Source of the DNA: Mycolicibacterium tusciae JS617
GTDB taxonomy: Bacteria; Actinomycetota; Actinomycetes; Mycobacteriales; Mycobacteriaceae
Length of the DNA: 64,000 nt
Reading direction: 5' to 3'
NCBI RefSeq assembly: GCF_000243415.2
Contig: NZ_KI912270.1
Location: forward strand, 3,162,001 to 3,226,000
Shown here: positions 8,739 through 16,957 of the stretch, piece after piece
How the letters are laid out: every line of letters begins with the position of its first letter
Numbering within the stretch: position 1 is the stretch's first letter
Made by a program: the position numbers and the translations under genes
Notes under the pieces: generated by a model
Database searches by the model: none
What the model was told of the DNA's origin: nothing
Seen by the model: the letters and a program-made list of their open reading frames with translations, nothing else

Positions 8739-9221
8739 ATGACCGATTTCTCCTACCTGTCCGCAAGTTGGTTTGAATGGACCAGTCTCGCGCGAATGGG
8801 CCACGTCTCAGTCTCTACGGACTGCCAAGACTGCCAAATCCTCTTCAAGTCCGATGACGAATCATTCCACCTGCGCCAAGACGGAGAATGGTGGGTAGTG
8901 GATAGGATCGATGACCGAAATCAGCGGCACATCAGTGTGGCCAGGTTCTCTACATTCGGTCTTCTGGAGAAGTACCTTGTCTGGCGATGGTCGTGGCTAG
9001 CTCGCGCCGCTGTCGACGCAAAACCGCTGGGCGCGCAGCTCCACTCATTGGGGATGGCACCAGGCGTTGAAGCTGCCGCAACCGATCGAGAAGGTGCCGT
9101 TGAGCTCAGGTCGACCGATGGTTCCGCCGTAGTACCCAGGTCAGTGGAAAACATTTTCAGTCAATTGATGTCGAAACCGATGGATGAGATTGAGCAACTC
9201 GTCCACAAGGGGTTGCGATAG
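8739..9221 (+). CDS. Putative immunity protein for the TNT toxin
   Basis: A 160-residue soluble protein rich in Trp and acidic residues, starting at ATG 8739 or the overlapping GTG 8736, behind GAGAGAGG at 8721-8728. A Cys-x2-Cys pair (Asp-Cys-Gln-Asp-Cys) lies at about 31-34 and a Gly-Glu-Trp-Trp motif at about 52-55. Its place directly after a toxic NAD+ glycohydrolase, and its re-duplication together with a toxin tip just downstream, both indicate an immunity factor. It does not resemble the known TNT immunity factor (Rv3902c) by eye, so assignment rests on context and is inference. Confidence 0.65.
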   Translation: MTDFSYLSASWFEWTSLARMGHVSVSTDCQDCQILFKSDDESFHLRQDGEWWVVDRIDDRNQRHISVARFSTFGLLEKYLVWRWSWLARAAVDAKPLGAQLHSLGMAPGVEAAATDREGAVELRSTDGSAVVPRSVENIFSQLMSKPMDEIEQLVHKGLR

Positions 9222-9234
9222 CGGCGATGCGCGC

Positions 9235-9361
9235 ACTGACGATGAACTGTGTGTGCCGTCGAGCAGCGGCGCGAAACCGTCTTTCCGATACGTCGTTGGA
9301 CGGCATCCGGCCCGCTGCGCAAACACCGGTTAACCGGGGATTCTCGAGACAGGTTGGGTAA
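9235..9361 (+). pseudogene. Decayed second TNT domain fragment
   Basis: Two short stretches copy the end of the TNT domain upstream. Bases from 9235 read Glu-Leu-Cys-Val-Pro-Ser-Ser-Ser-Gly-Ala-Lys-Pro, then Arg-Tyr-Val-Val, matching the Leu-Pro-Ser-Asp-Ser-Ala-Ala-Arg-Pro region. In another frame, 9329-9361 reads Val-Asn-Arg-Gly-Phe-Ser-Arg-Gln-Val-Gly-stop, matching the last residues of the toxin. The middle, including the catalytic Gln, is deleted. It has no start codon and cannot encode a toxin. It is followed after 3 bases by an immunity-gene copy, as in the intact pair. Confidence 0.65.
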
Positions 9362-9364
9362 TCG

Positions 9365-9847
9365 ATGGTGGACTTCTCGCGACTGTCGAGAAATTGGATT
9401 CAAGGGACGCGGCTGGCCCGGATGGCCAACGTCTCGGTCTCCGCTGACTGCGCCGACTGTCAGATCCTCTTCAAATCCGACGATCAATCCTCCCATCTGC
9501 GACAAGGCGGTGAATGGTGGAGCGTCGATGCGATGGATGATCGCGGAAAACGCTATAGCGCGACCGCGAAGTTTCTACGTTCGAGCTAGCAGAGAAATAT
9601 CTGATCTGGAGCTGGGCGTCTGTCACTCGTGGCGCAATCGGGTGCTGTACCACTTGGCAGGAAACTTCACGCCCTCGGGATGTCGCCAAACGTGCAAACC
9701 TTTTCGACGGAACGCGACTATTTTGTGGAGCTGCGGGCGTCTACCGGCTCCGCCATCTTGCCCACGTCAAGTGCAACAATTTTTAGTCATCTCATGTCGA
9801 AATCAGTGGATCAGATCGAGCAGATGGTCACGGAAGACATCGCCTAA
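9365..9847 (+). pseudogene. Frameshifted paralogue of the TNT immunity gene
   Basis: The first 70 codons from ATG 9365 closely match the immunity protein upstream (Arg-Met-Ala-Asn-Val-Ser-Val-Ser-Ala-Asp-Cys; Gln-Ile-Leu-Phe-Lys-Ser-Asp-Asp-Gln). A one-base deletion near 9580 shifts the match into another frame and an in-frame TAG follows at about 9587. A one-base insertion near 9635-9650 restores the original frame, which then matches to the end (Leu-Gly-Arg-Lys-Leu-His-Ala-Leu-Gly-Met; Gln-Ile-Glu-Gln-Met-Val). Unless both indels are sequencing errors, no full protein is made. Confidence 0.75.
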
Positions 9848-9895
9848 TACACCGATTACTGGTTTGTGCTCTGGGGCCAATACCATCGGGGTGCT

Positions 9896-11521
9896 ATGAC
9901 CGACAACGCCCTGGCTGCTGCGCCGACCGCTGACGCCGCGCGACCTGGCCGTATTTCCGCTGAGGCGAGCCGGCGGCGAACGTTCGCGGTCATCAGCCAT
10001 CCTGACGCCGGCAAGTCCACGTTGACCGAGGCGCTGGCGCTGCATGCCCGGGCGATCACCGAAGCCGGCGCGGTCCACGGCAAGGCGGGCCGGCGCGCGA
10101 CGGTGTCGGACTGGATGGACATGGAGAAGGCCAGGGGCATCTCGATCACCTCCACGGCGCTGCAGTTCCCCTACCGCGATTGCGTCATCAACCTGCTCGA
10201 CACCCCGGGCCACGCCGACTTCTCCGAAGACACCTACCGGGTGCTGACGGCCGTGGACTGCGCGGTGATGCTCATCGACGCCGCGAAAGGCCTTGAGCCG
10301 CAGACTCTGAAGCTGTTCCAGGTGTGTAAGCACCGGGGGATCCCGATCATCACGGTGATCAACAAATGGGACCGACCCGGGCGCCATGCCCTGGAACTGA
10401 TCGACGAAATCCACTCGCGAATCGGGTTGCGGCCCACTCCCCTGACCTGGCCGGTCGGTATCGCCGGGGACTTCAAGGGCGTGCTCGACCGCCGGACCGG
10501 GGACTTCATCCGGTTCACCCGCACCGCCGGTGGCGCGACGGCGGCGCCTGAGGAGCACATCGCGGCGACGGATGCGCACGATGCCGCCGGCGTCGACTGG
10601 GATACCGCCGTCGAGGAGTCCGAACTGCTGACCGCCGACGGCTCCGATTACGACCGCGAGGCGTTTTTGGGCGGCGAGTCGACACCGACGCTGTTCACGT
10701 CGGCGGCGTTGAACTTCGGCGTGAATCAGCTCCTCGATGTTCTGGTCGGTTATGCGCCGCCGCCCAGCGGAGCAGCCGACGTCGACGGAGCTCTGCGCGT
10801 GATCGAATCACCGTTCAGTGCTTTCGTTTTCAAGGTGCAGGCCGGGATGGACTCCTCGCACCGCGATCGCATCGCCTACGCGCGGGTGGTATCGGGGACG
10901 TTCGAGCGAGGGGACGTGCTCACCCATGCGGCGACGGGTAAGCCGTTCGTCACGAAGTATGCGCAGTCGGTGTTCGGTCAGCAGCGCGCGACCCTGGACA
11001 GGGCGTGGCCCGGTGATGTGATCGGGTTGGCCAACGCGGCGGCGTTGCGCCCGGGTGACACGCTGTATGTCGATGCGCCGGTGCAGTATCCGCCGATACC
11101 GAGCTTCTCGCCCGAGCATTTCGCGGTGGCCCGCGGCACGGACCCGAGTAAGCACAAGCAGTTTCGCCGCGGGATCGAACAGCTCGAGCAAGAGGGCGTC
11201 GTTCAGGTGCTGCGCTCGGACCGCCGCGGCGAACAAGCGCCGGTGCTGGCCGCGGTCGGCCCGATGCAATTCGAGGTGGCCACCCACCGGATGGCCACCG
11301 AGTACAGCGCGCCCATCTCACTGGAGTCACTGCCGTATCAGGTCGCGCGGGTCGTGGACCCCGCAGACGCGGAGTTCATGAACAGGCAGGTATCAGCCGA
11401 AGTCCTGACCCGCACCGACGGAATCATGCTCGTGCTGTTCTCCACCCGGTGGCGGCTGGAAGGCTTCCAACGCGTCAACCCCGACGTGAAGCTGGGCTCG
11501 CTGGTCGCGGCGGAGGGATAA
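9896..11521 (+). CDS. prfC: Peptide chain release factor 3 (RF3)
   Basis: A 541-residue translational GTPase that recycles class I release factors after termination. G motifs are clear: G1 His-Pro-Asp-Ala-Gly-Lys-Ser-Thr near residue 36, the switch region Ala-Arg-Gly-Ile-Ser-Ile-Thr, G3 Asp-Thr-Pro-Gly-His-Ala-Asp, and G4 Asn-Lys-Trp-Asp. The Met-Asp-Met-Glu-Lys segment is typical of RF3. Length is near the family norm of about 530. ATG 9896 was chosen over a TTG at 9866 because the next residues match RF3 N-termini. It is monocistronic, converging on the cbtA gene. Confidence 0.95.
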   Translation: MTDNALAAAPTADAARPGRISAEASRRRTFAVISHPDAGKSTLTEALALHARAITEAGAVHGKAGRRATVSDWMDMEKARGISITSTALQFPYRDCVINLLDTPGHADFSEDTYRVLTAVDCAVMLIDAAKGLEPQTLKLFQVCKHRGIPIITVINKWDRPGRHALELIDEIHSRIGLRPTPLTWPVGIAGDFKGVLDRRTGDFIRFTRTAGGATAAPEEHIAATDAHDAAGVDWDTAVEESELLTADGSDYDREAFLGGESTPTLFTSAALNFGVNQLLDVLVGYAPPPSGAADVDGALRVIESPFSAFVFKVQAGMDSSHRDRIAYARVVSGTFERGDVLTHAATGKPFVTKYAQSVFGQQRATLDRAWPGDVIGLANAAALRPGDTLYVDAPVQYPPIPSFSPEHFAVARGTDPSKHKQFRRGIEQLEQEGVVQVLRSDRRGEQAPVLAAVGPMQFEVATHRMATEYSAPISLESLPYQVARVVDPADAEFMNRQVSAEVLTRTDGIMLVLFSTRWRLEGFQRVNPDVKLGSLVAAEG

Positions 11522-11539
11522 ACCGCGGCGCCGAGGGTT

Positions 11540-12370
11540 CTAAAGGATGCTGGTTGATTCCCGATCATCACGTCTGAGGTCCGATCGCCGCATCGACGAC
11601 CACCCGGCCATGAGCACGGCTGAGGTGACGCCGATGACCAGCCACATGATTGCCTGGTTCAGCAGCGAGTAGACCCGGAAGTCCGCCAGCACCTGCGCCG
11701 GAAAACCGTCGAGCAGCAGGCCGTCGGGTCCGGCTATCGGCCCGGGGACTTCGTGGAAGCTTGGCAGCACCATCATCACGCCCAGCATCACCGCCGCGTA
11801 GCCACCGACCGCGAGAGCACTGGCCCGCCACGGTCCCCATTGGCGCGCGAACGCCAGCCCGGCCGCCACCGCGATGCAGGCAGCCACCACCGAGAGGACC
11901 GTTATCGTCAGCGACGCCGAACTGCGCGCTGCCACAGTCTCATCCAGCCCGACGGTCGGCGGATTCGCCGGATACTTCAGCCCCGGCATGAAGGCTATTG
12001 CCACGAACATGCCCGCCGACAGCAGCAATGTCAGACCAGTTGGATCCGGTGCAAAACCCCGTCGCTCCAACCCGGTTCGAATCACGGTATGCACCACCGC
12101 GAACAGCACGCCCATCACGATGCCGAACACGACGATCCCAACCGCGGCACCCACGTTCTCTTGGATCGCACGGGTGAACAACTCATGACCGTGGGCGTGA
12201 TGTTCGCCGCTCAGTTCCGACTCGACGTGTTCGCGCTCGCCCTCGTAGTCCACCGCGATGCCGATCAGCGGTTCGATCAGCACGCGGCTGAAGACGAACG
12301 CCGCCATGCCGGCGACGGCGCCGGGAACCAGATAGCGGACAGCGGAGGGCATTTCGTCGGTCAATGGCAT
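11540..12370 (-). CDS. cbtA: CbtA-type cobalt transporter subunit
   Basis: A 276-residue membrane protein of the CbtA family with about seven hydrophobic segments. It has a His-rich periplasmic-type loop near residues 50-60 (Glu-His-His-Ala-His-Gly-His) that could bind cobalt. The start ATG at 12370 overlaps the end of cbtB by ten bases, so translation is probably coupled. It is the last gene of the nitrile hydratase operon, whose enzyme needs cobalt (Cys-Thr-Leu-Cys-Ser-Cys motif). Import of Co2+ for that enzyme is the natural role; this is inference from context and family. Confidence 0.88.
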   Translation of the reverse strand: MPLTDEMPSAVRYLVPGAVAGMAAFVFSRVLIEPLIGIAVDYEGEREHVESELSGEHHAHGHELFTRAIQENVGAAVGIVVFGIVMGVLFAVVHTVIRTGLERRGFAPDPTGLTLLLSAGMFVAIAFMPGLKYPANPPTVGLDETVAARSSASLTITVLSVVAACIAVAAGLAFARQWGPWRASALAVGGYAAVMLGVMMVLPSFHEVPGPIAGPDGLLLDGFPAQVLADFRVYSLLNQAIMWLVIGVTSAVLMAGWSSMRRSDLRRDDRESTSIL

Positions 12371-12579
12371 GGGAATCCCAAGAGGTGGCGGGCGTCGTGC
12401 AGGAACTCGTGAATGTGGGTGTCCGATCCGAACACCGACACCGCGCCCTGGTCGTAGCCGACGAAGTAGTAGGCGATCAGCGCGAGCATCGTGATCGCGG
12501 TCAGTCGGGCCGCGGCGGCAAGTGCAGGCACAGCCCGCACGTTCAGGCGTGGGACGGCGGCGGCTTTGGCGTTGCTCAT
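12361..12579 (-). CDS. cbtB: CbtB-type cobalt transporter subunit
   Basis: A 72-residue protein with one membrane helix (about residues 22-42). The C-terminal tail carries the CbtB metal motif His-Ile-His-Glu-Phe-Leu-His-Asp-Ala-Arg-His. ATG 12579 is favoured over the ATG at 12585 because a GAGGA sits six bases upstream. It lies between the nitrile hydratase chaperone gene and cbtA, overlapping the latter. CbtA and CbtB are predicted to act together in cobalt uptake. Confidence 0.88.
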   Translation of the reverse strand: MSNAKAAAVPRLNVRAVPALAAAARLTAITMLALIAYYFVGYDQGAVSVFGSDTHIHEFLHDARHLLGFPCH

Positions 12580-12587
12580 GGGCATCC

Positions 12588-12899
12588 TCAGTGGTCGTGG
12601 TCGTGGGGTAGGGCGTGGTCATTGGCGTCGGTCAGCGGCGGAGCCGTCAGCAGCTCATGACGGTCGACAAGCTTCTCCAGCGTGGCGACCCAGTGGTCGT
12701 AGTATTCCCACTGTCCGCGTTCGGATTCGGCTGCGCTCTCCCACTGCCCGATCGTGGCGATCAGGGTCTCCTGGAACTCGCTCCACGGGTAGTGCCGGAA
12801 CTCCGAGAGCGCAAGCGCCAGACCGAATGCCCGGCGTTGCCATTCGTGGTCGAACTGCGGTGCCGCCTGATCGGTGGTGCAGGTGTCGTGCAGTTTCAT
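12588..12899 (-). CDS. Nitrile hydratase accessory protein (cobalt chaperone)
   Basis: A 103-residue protein of the nitrile hydratase activator family, related to the N-terminal region of the beta subunit (Trp-Gln-Arg-Arg-Ala-Phe-Gly-Leu-Ala; Trp-Ser-Glu-Phe-Gln-Glu; Tyr-Tyr-Asp-His-Trp). It ends in His-Asp-His-Asp-His, a likely metal-holding tail. In known systems this protein exchanges subunits to deliver cobalt to the alpha subunit. Its ATG overlaps the stop of the alpha-subunit gene by four bases (ATGA). Confidence 0.88.
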   Translation of the reverse strand: MKLHDTCTTDQAAPQFDHEWQRRAFGLALALSEFRHYPWSEFQETLIATIGQWESAAESERGQWEYYDHWVATLEKLVDRHELLTAPPLTDANDHALPHDHDH

Positions 12900-13516
12900 G
12901 ACGACTCCCCGGCCAGTGCCACGCCGATCATCGACTCGGTGGTCACCAGGTCCATCAGCATCTCGTCGGTGAAATCCTCAGTTCCCGTCGGTCGTTCGGG
13001 AATGACGAACCATCGCGAGTGGCCGCTGGAGTCCCACACCTTTATCTCGGTGTCGGCGGGCAGATCGAGGCCGACCTCAGCGAGCACCTTGCGCGGTTCG
13101 CGGGCGGCACGGGCCCGGAAGGTCGGATCCTTGTACCAGTACGGCGGCAGGCCCAGCACCGGCCACGGGAAGCAGGAGCACAGCGTGCAGATCACCAGGT
13201 TGTGCACGCCGGGCGTGTTGGCGACGGCCTGCAGGTGCTCGCCTTCGGCGCCGGCCATCCCGTCGGGGAAGTCGAGTTCGGCGACGGCAGCGGGGGTGTC
13301 GACGACGATCTTCTCGGCGAATTCCGGATCGGTCCAGGCCTTTACGACGATCTTCTTCCCGTTCAGCGGGGTCATCTCGGTCTCGAAGTAGGCGAGCACC
13401 TTGTCCACGGTCTGCGGGGTGATGACGCCCTTCTCGATCAGCAGTGACTCCAACGCGGCGGCCTTCTTGGCACTGGCTTCCTCGCGGTCGGGTGGGTAGG
13501 CGAACTGTTCGGTCAT
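12896..13516 (-). CDS. nthA: Nitrile hydratase alpha subunit, cobalt type
   Basis: A 206-residue catalytic subunit. The metal site Val-Ile-Cys-Thr-Leu-Cys-Ser-Cys is at residues 108-115; Thr between the first two Cys marks the cobalt type (iron enzymes have Ser). It hydrates nitriles to amides in the cytoplasm; the second and third Cys are normally oxidised to sulfinic and sulfenic acids. The Ser-Arg-Trp-Phe-Val-Ile-Pro-Glu-Arg-Pro region is typical. ATG 13516 overlaps the nthB stop (TGATG); a GTG three bases earlier is possible. Confidence 0.92.
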   Translation of the reverse strand: MTEQFAYPPDREEASAKKAAALESLLIEKGVITPQTVDKVLAYFETEMTPLNGKKIVVKAWTDPEFAEKIVVDTPAAVAELDFPDGMAGAEGEHLQAVANTPGVHNLVICTLCSCFPWPVLGLPPYWYKDPTFRARAAREPRKVLAEVGLDLPADTEIKVWDSSGHSRWFVIPERPTGTEDFTDEMLMDLVTTESMIGVALAGESS

Positions 13517-14250
13517 CACTTCTCCTCGATGGGTTCCAGGTAGGCCTCGAAAAGCTCGGCGTACAGGCTCAGCGGCCCGTCTTCGGCGCGGGGGCCCCAG
13601 ATGTCGCCGGGCTCGAACTCGACGATGTAGATCGGCATCGGGTCACCGATGCCGTCGCCGGTGTGCACGAAGTAGGCGTAGTCGCCTTCGAAGACCCGTT
13701 CCACGGTGCCAGTGCGGCCGCGCAGGTAGCCCGGCAGCCGGCTGTGCGCGTCGGCCGGGACATTGGTGATGCGCACGGTCGAGCCGACGGCGAACTTCGG
13801 GTGGGCGACGTCGCGGCGGGGACTGTCACCCAGCCGCAGGTAGGAGATCACCTGATCGTCGACTGCTTCCTCGCCGGAATCCTCTGGCGCCGACGGCAGT
13901 TCGGCGACGCGCTGAGAAAGTTCCTCCTCGGTCACGTAGCCCTTGTCGATGAAGAACTGAGTGATGCCGCCCAGCCACTTCTCGTAGTAGCGGAACTTGA
14001 AGTAGTCGAACGGGTTCATCGCCTCGGCGCCGGTGCGCAGGTCGGCCCACGTCCACTCGTCCTTGAAGGCGGTCGGCACCTCGTCGATGGGATAGGCAGG
14101 CAGCGCCGAGCCGAGGTGGTTCGACAATCCCATCATCGCGACGTGAATGCCGAAGATGCGTTTCTCCCACTCCTCGACGAAGACGCGTTTCTCCAAAGTC
14201 AACGGTTCGGGCAGGCCTTCCAGGCCGCCGAGATAGTGCTGCAGTTTCAT
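13516..14250 (-). CDS. nthB: Nitrile hydratase beta subunit
   Basis: A 244-residue structural and active-site partner of the alpha subunit. It has the typical N-terminal Gly-Gly-Leu-Glu-Gly-Leu, Trp-Glu-Lys-Arg-Ile-Phe-Gly and Tyr-Glu-Lys-Trp-Leu segments, and an SH3-like C-terminal barrel (Val-Arg-Ile-Thr-Asn, Tyr-Leu-Arg-Gly-Arg-Thr-Gly-Thr-Val-Glu). The beta-alpha-activator order is that of cobalt nitrile hydratases. ATG 14250 overlaps the upstream membrane-protein stop (TGATG) and has GAAGGAAG upstream. Confidence 0.92.
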   Translation of the reverse strand: MKLQHYLGGLEGLPEPLTLEKRVFVEEWEKRIFGIHVAMMGLSNHLGSALPAYPIDEVPTAFKDEWTWADLRTGAEAMNPFDYFKFRYYEKWLGGITQFFIDKGYVTEEELSQRVAELPSAPEDSGEEAVDDQVISYLRLGDSPRRDVAHPKFAVGSTVRITNVPADAHSRLPGYLRGRTGTVERVFEGDYAYFVHTGDGIGDPMPIYIVEFEPGDIWGPRAEDGPLSLYAELFEAYLEPIEEK

Positions 14251-14771
14251 CAGGCCGGGCTTCCTTCGGTAGACGTTGCGGGTTCCGGTTTCTTCGTCAT
14301 CGCGGTGGCCGCGTACTCGGAGAGCAGGCCGAAGGACGCGCCGAGGACACAGGCGACGGCGGCGACCAGACCCGGGTGGGAGACGGTCGTGACGGTGATG
14401 GTGTTGCCGGTGCCCGCGACCGTGGACACGGTGGAGGCGAAGCCGACGACGACGGCTGGCGTGGTGGACAGCAGCGGCACCCACGACGCCTGCACCATCA
14501 CCGCGCTGCCGACGCCGACGGCGATGGCGGTGACCAGCAGGCTGCCGCCCATCAGGTGCGCGGCATACAGGCTGGCCGAGGCGATCACGACGCCGATGAG
14601 GTTCGACGACACCGATCGCACCCACCCGGTGACGCCGCCGCCGACGAAGAAGAACGACGCCCACGCCAGGAACACCACCCAGATGGGCACAGTGATGACT
14701 TCTGCGGTCAGCGCGACCGCCAGCCCACCGAGGACGCCTATGCTCAGGGTCAAGGCTGTTCGAGAATCCAT
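14250..14771 (-). CDS. DUF1097-like membrane protein, first gene of the nitrile hydratase operon
   Basis: A 173-residue hydrophobic protein with about five membrane segments. Trp-Val-Val-Phe-Leu-Ala-Trp-Ala-Ser-Phe-Phe and Ser-Asn-Leu-Ile-Gly-Val resemble DUF1097 proteins. AGGAGGT precedes ATG 14771. The tight coupling to nthB suggests a link to nitrile or amide metabolism, for example substrate or product movement, but this is inference from position only. Confidence 0.75.
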   Translation of the reverse strand: MDSRTALTLSIGVLGGLAVALTAEVITVPIWVVFLAWASFFFVGGGVTGWVRSVSSNLIGVVIASASLYAAHLMGGSLLVTAIAVGVGSAVMVQASWVPLLSTTPAVVVGFASTVSTVAGTGNTITVTTVSHPGLVAAVACVLGASFGLLSEYAATAMTKKPEPATSTEGSPA

Positions 14772-14967
14772 GGCTCACCTCCTTGCAGTTGCAGTGAGAT
14801 AAGCGTCAGGGCAGCAGGTTTCGGCCGCGTTACACCTGAATGTCGCTGGCCGTCAGGAGCGGACACGAATCGCGCAAATCCGGACCTGGGCTGACGCGCA
14901 ACGTGGATGTAACAGACGGCAGTTAACTTGACTTCACTTCAGGCGGGGGTGACGAAAGGACAGCAGG
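14772..14967. promoter_or_regulatory. Divergent control region of the nitrile hydratase operon and its regulator
   Basis: The 196-base gap separates the minus-strand nitrile hydratase operon from the plus-strand GlxA-type regulator. GTTACA at 14829-14834 and TGTAAC at 14908-14913 form a widely spaced inverted pair that could be half-sites for an AraC-type dimer. An 8-base palindrome AGTTAACT starts at 14931. No clear -35/-10 pair stands out. The operator proposal is tentative. Confidence 0.35.
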
Positions 14968-16008
14968 ATGTCCGACGGGAAGAGACCAGCGCGGCAACGG
15001 AGGACGGTCGTCTTCGCGCTCTACGACAAGGTCACGTTACAGGACGTGGCGGCGCCGCTGGAGATCTTCGCCCGCGCCAACGACTTCGGTGCGCGGTACG
15101 ACGTGATGCTGGCGTCGGTGGATGGAAAGCCGGTCAACACAACATCGTTCGTCGTACTCAACGTCGACACCTCGATCGACGAAGTGCCGGACCGGATCGA
15201 CACGTTGATCGTGCCGGGCGGGGTGCCTCCGGATTTCACCTTCACGCCGGGTGAACACGACATCCCCGAGGAGCAGACGCCCGACGTCGTCGCGTCGGCG
15301 CTGGAGATGGTGCGCGAACTGGCGCCGCGGGCGCGCCGGGTGGCGTCGGTGTGCACCGGCGCGTTCGTGCTCGCCAAGCTCGGGCTGCTCGACGGGCGCC
15401 GGGCGACCACGCATTGGGCGCACTGCCAGGAGTTGGCGCGGGCCTATCCGGAGATCTCGGTGGACCCGGACTCGTTGTTCGTCCAGGACGGGCCGTTCAT
15501 CACCGGGGCGGGGATCAGCGCTGGGATCGACCTGGGCCTGGCGATGGTGGAGAGCGATTACGGTCCGGACGTCGCCCGGCGGGTGGCGCGGTGGATGGTG
15601 GTGTTCCTGCAGCGGCCGGGAGGTCAGGCGCAGTTCAGTGTGTGGACGGAGGCGGCATCGCCGGTGTCGACGGGGCTGCGCGAGATCCTCGACGCGGTGG
15701 TGGCCGACCCCGCCGGTGACCATTCGATTGCGGCGATGGCGGAACGCGCGGCGGTGAGCGAGCGACATCTGGTGCGCATGTTCCGTGTGCAGGTGGGGAT
15801 GACGCCGGCACGGTACGTCGAGCGGGCGCGCGTGGAGGCGGCCAAGGTGCTGCTGGCGACGGGCGATCACAGTCAGGAAGCGGTGGCGCGACGCGCCGGG
15901 TTCGGATCGGCGGACACGATGCGGCGCACCTTCCGCCGCGCGCTGGGTGTCTCCCCCAGCTCGTACCGCAGGCGATTCCGGACGACGGGCGTGGGGTTGC
16001 CCGCGTAG
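14968..16008 (+). CDS. GlxA-family AraC-type transcriptional regulator
   Basis: A 346-residue regulator. The DJ-1/PfpI (amidase-like) sensor domain spans about residues 14-190, with the nucleophile-elbow motif Ser-Val-Cys-Thr-Gly-Ala-Phe. A C-terminal AraC double helix-turn-helix spans about 230-335 (Ser-Glu-Arg-His-Leu-Val-Arg-Met-Phe; Ala-Gly-Phe-Gly-Ser-Ala-Asp-Thr-Met-Arg-Arg). Such proteins often activate nitrogen-compound catabolism. Being divergent from the nitrile hydratase operon, it is the likely regulator of that operon. GAAAGGA precedes ATG 14968. Confidence 0.9.
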   Translation: MSDGKRPARQRRTVVFALYDKVTLQDVAAPLEIFARANDFGARYDVMLASVDGKPVNTTSFVVLNVDTSIDEVPDRIDTLIVPGGVPPDFTFTPGEHDIPEEQTPDVVASALEMVRELAPRARRVASVCTGAFVLAKLGLLDGRRATTHWAHCQELARAYPEISVDPDSLFVQDGPFITGAGISAGIDLGLAMVESDYGPDVARRVARWMVVFLQRPGGQAQFSVWTEAASPVSTGLREILDAVVADPAGDHSIAAMAERAAVSERHLVRMFRVQVGMTPARYVERARVEAAKVLLATGDHSQEAVARRAGFGSADTMRRTFRRALGVSPSSYRRRFRTTGVGLPA

Positions 16009-16118
16009 GTGGGGCGCGGGCTGGGCGCGCGGCGGCGGACAGCTTTGAAGCTGGCTGACGTTCTCGAGCAAGTGCCACGACGGATCCCAGCGCTCCGGGG
16101 ACGTTGCGACTGAGAAGT

Positions 16119-16139
16119 GTCATCAATTGAATTGATGAC
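16119..16139. promoter_or_regulatory. Perfect 21-base palindrome
   Basis: GTCATCAATT (16119-16128), one central base, and AATTGATGAC (16130-16139) form a perfect inverted repeat. The one-base centre and AT-rich core argue against a terminator hairpin and for a dimeric protein site. It lies in the 175-base gap between the convergent GlxA regulator and ABC-transporter genes, where an operator is not expected. Confidence 0.5.
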
Positions 16140-16183
16140 GCGAAAATGTCAGCAATGGTCCTGATGCGCACAAGCGGGGCCGA

Positions 16184-16957
16184 TCACAGAACCTTGGACA
16201 GAAACTCCTGCAGCCGCGGATGTTTGGGATTGTCGAAGAGTTCAGCCGGCGGGGCGTCCTCGACGATGTTGCCGTCGTCCATGAACAGCACCCGTGAGGA
16301 TACTTCCCGCGCGAAGCCCATTTCGTGGGTGACGACGACCATCGTCATACCGCCGACAGCGAGGTCGCGCAGCACCTCGAGCACGTCTCCGACCATCTCG
16401 GGGTCCAGCGCGCTGGTCGCCTCGTCGAACAGCATGATCGATGGATTCATCGCCAACGCTCTGGCGATCGCGACGCGCTGCTTCTGACCGCCCGACAACG
16501 TCGACGGCTTCACGTGCGCCTTCTCCTTGAGCCCTACCTGATCGAGAAGTTCGAGCGCCTTTTTCTCCGCTGCGGCTTTGTCCATCTTCTTCGTCAGCAG
16601 CGGCGCCATGGTCACGTTGTCGATCACCGTCATGTGCGGGAAGAGGTTGAAGTGCTGGAACACCATGCCGATGCGCTGGCGGACCTTGTCGAGGTCGACC
16701 TTCTTGTCGGTCAGGTCATACTCGTCGACCATCACCTTGCCGTCGGTGATGTCCTCCAGCTTGTTCAGGCACCGTAGGAACGTCGACTTACCCGATCCGG
16801 ACGGGCCGATGACGCAGACCACCTCGCCCTTTCTGATCGTGGTGTCGATGCCCTTGAGGACATCCAGATCGCCGAAGGATTTCTTGAGTCCCTCGATGCG
16901 GACCTTCACGGTCCCTTCGGGTTCGGCGACCGCGGCCTCCGGGACGAGTTGGCTCAT
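16184..16957 (-). CDS. Polar amino-acid ABC transporter ATP-binding protein
   Basis: A 257-residue GlnQ-type ATPase. Walker A Gly-Pro-Ser-Gly-Ser-Gly-Lys-Ser-Thr, Q-loop Phe-Gln-His-Phe-Asn-Leu-Phe-Pro-His, signature Leu-Ser-Gly-Gly-Gln-Lys-Gln-Arg, Walker B [10 protein letters not shown] and the H-loop His are all present. Its ATG overlaps the stop of the fused binding-protein/permease gene by four bases, so the two genes form a complete importer. Substrate is probably glutamine, glutamate or another polar amino acid. Confidence 0.93.
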   Translation of the reverse strand: MSQLVPEAAVAEPEGTVKVRIEGLKKSFGDLDVLKGIDTTIRKGEVVCVIGPSGSGKSTFLRCLNKLEDITDGKVMVDEYDLTDKKVDLDKVRQRIGMVFQHFNLFPHMTVIDNVTMAPLLTKKMDKAAAEKKALELLDQVGLKEKAHVKPSTLSGGQKQRVAIARALAMNPSIMLFDEATSALDPEMVGDVLEVLRDLAVGGMTMVVVTHEMGFAREVSSRVLFMDDGNIVEDAPPAELFDNPKHPRLQEFLSKVL

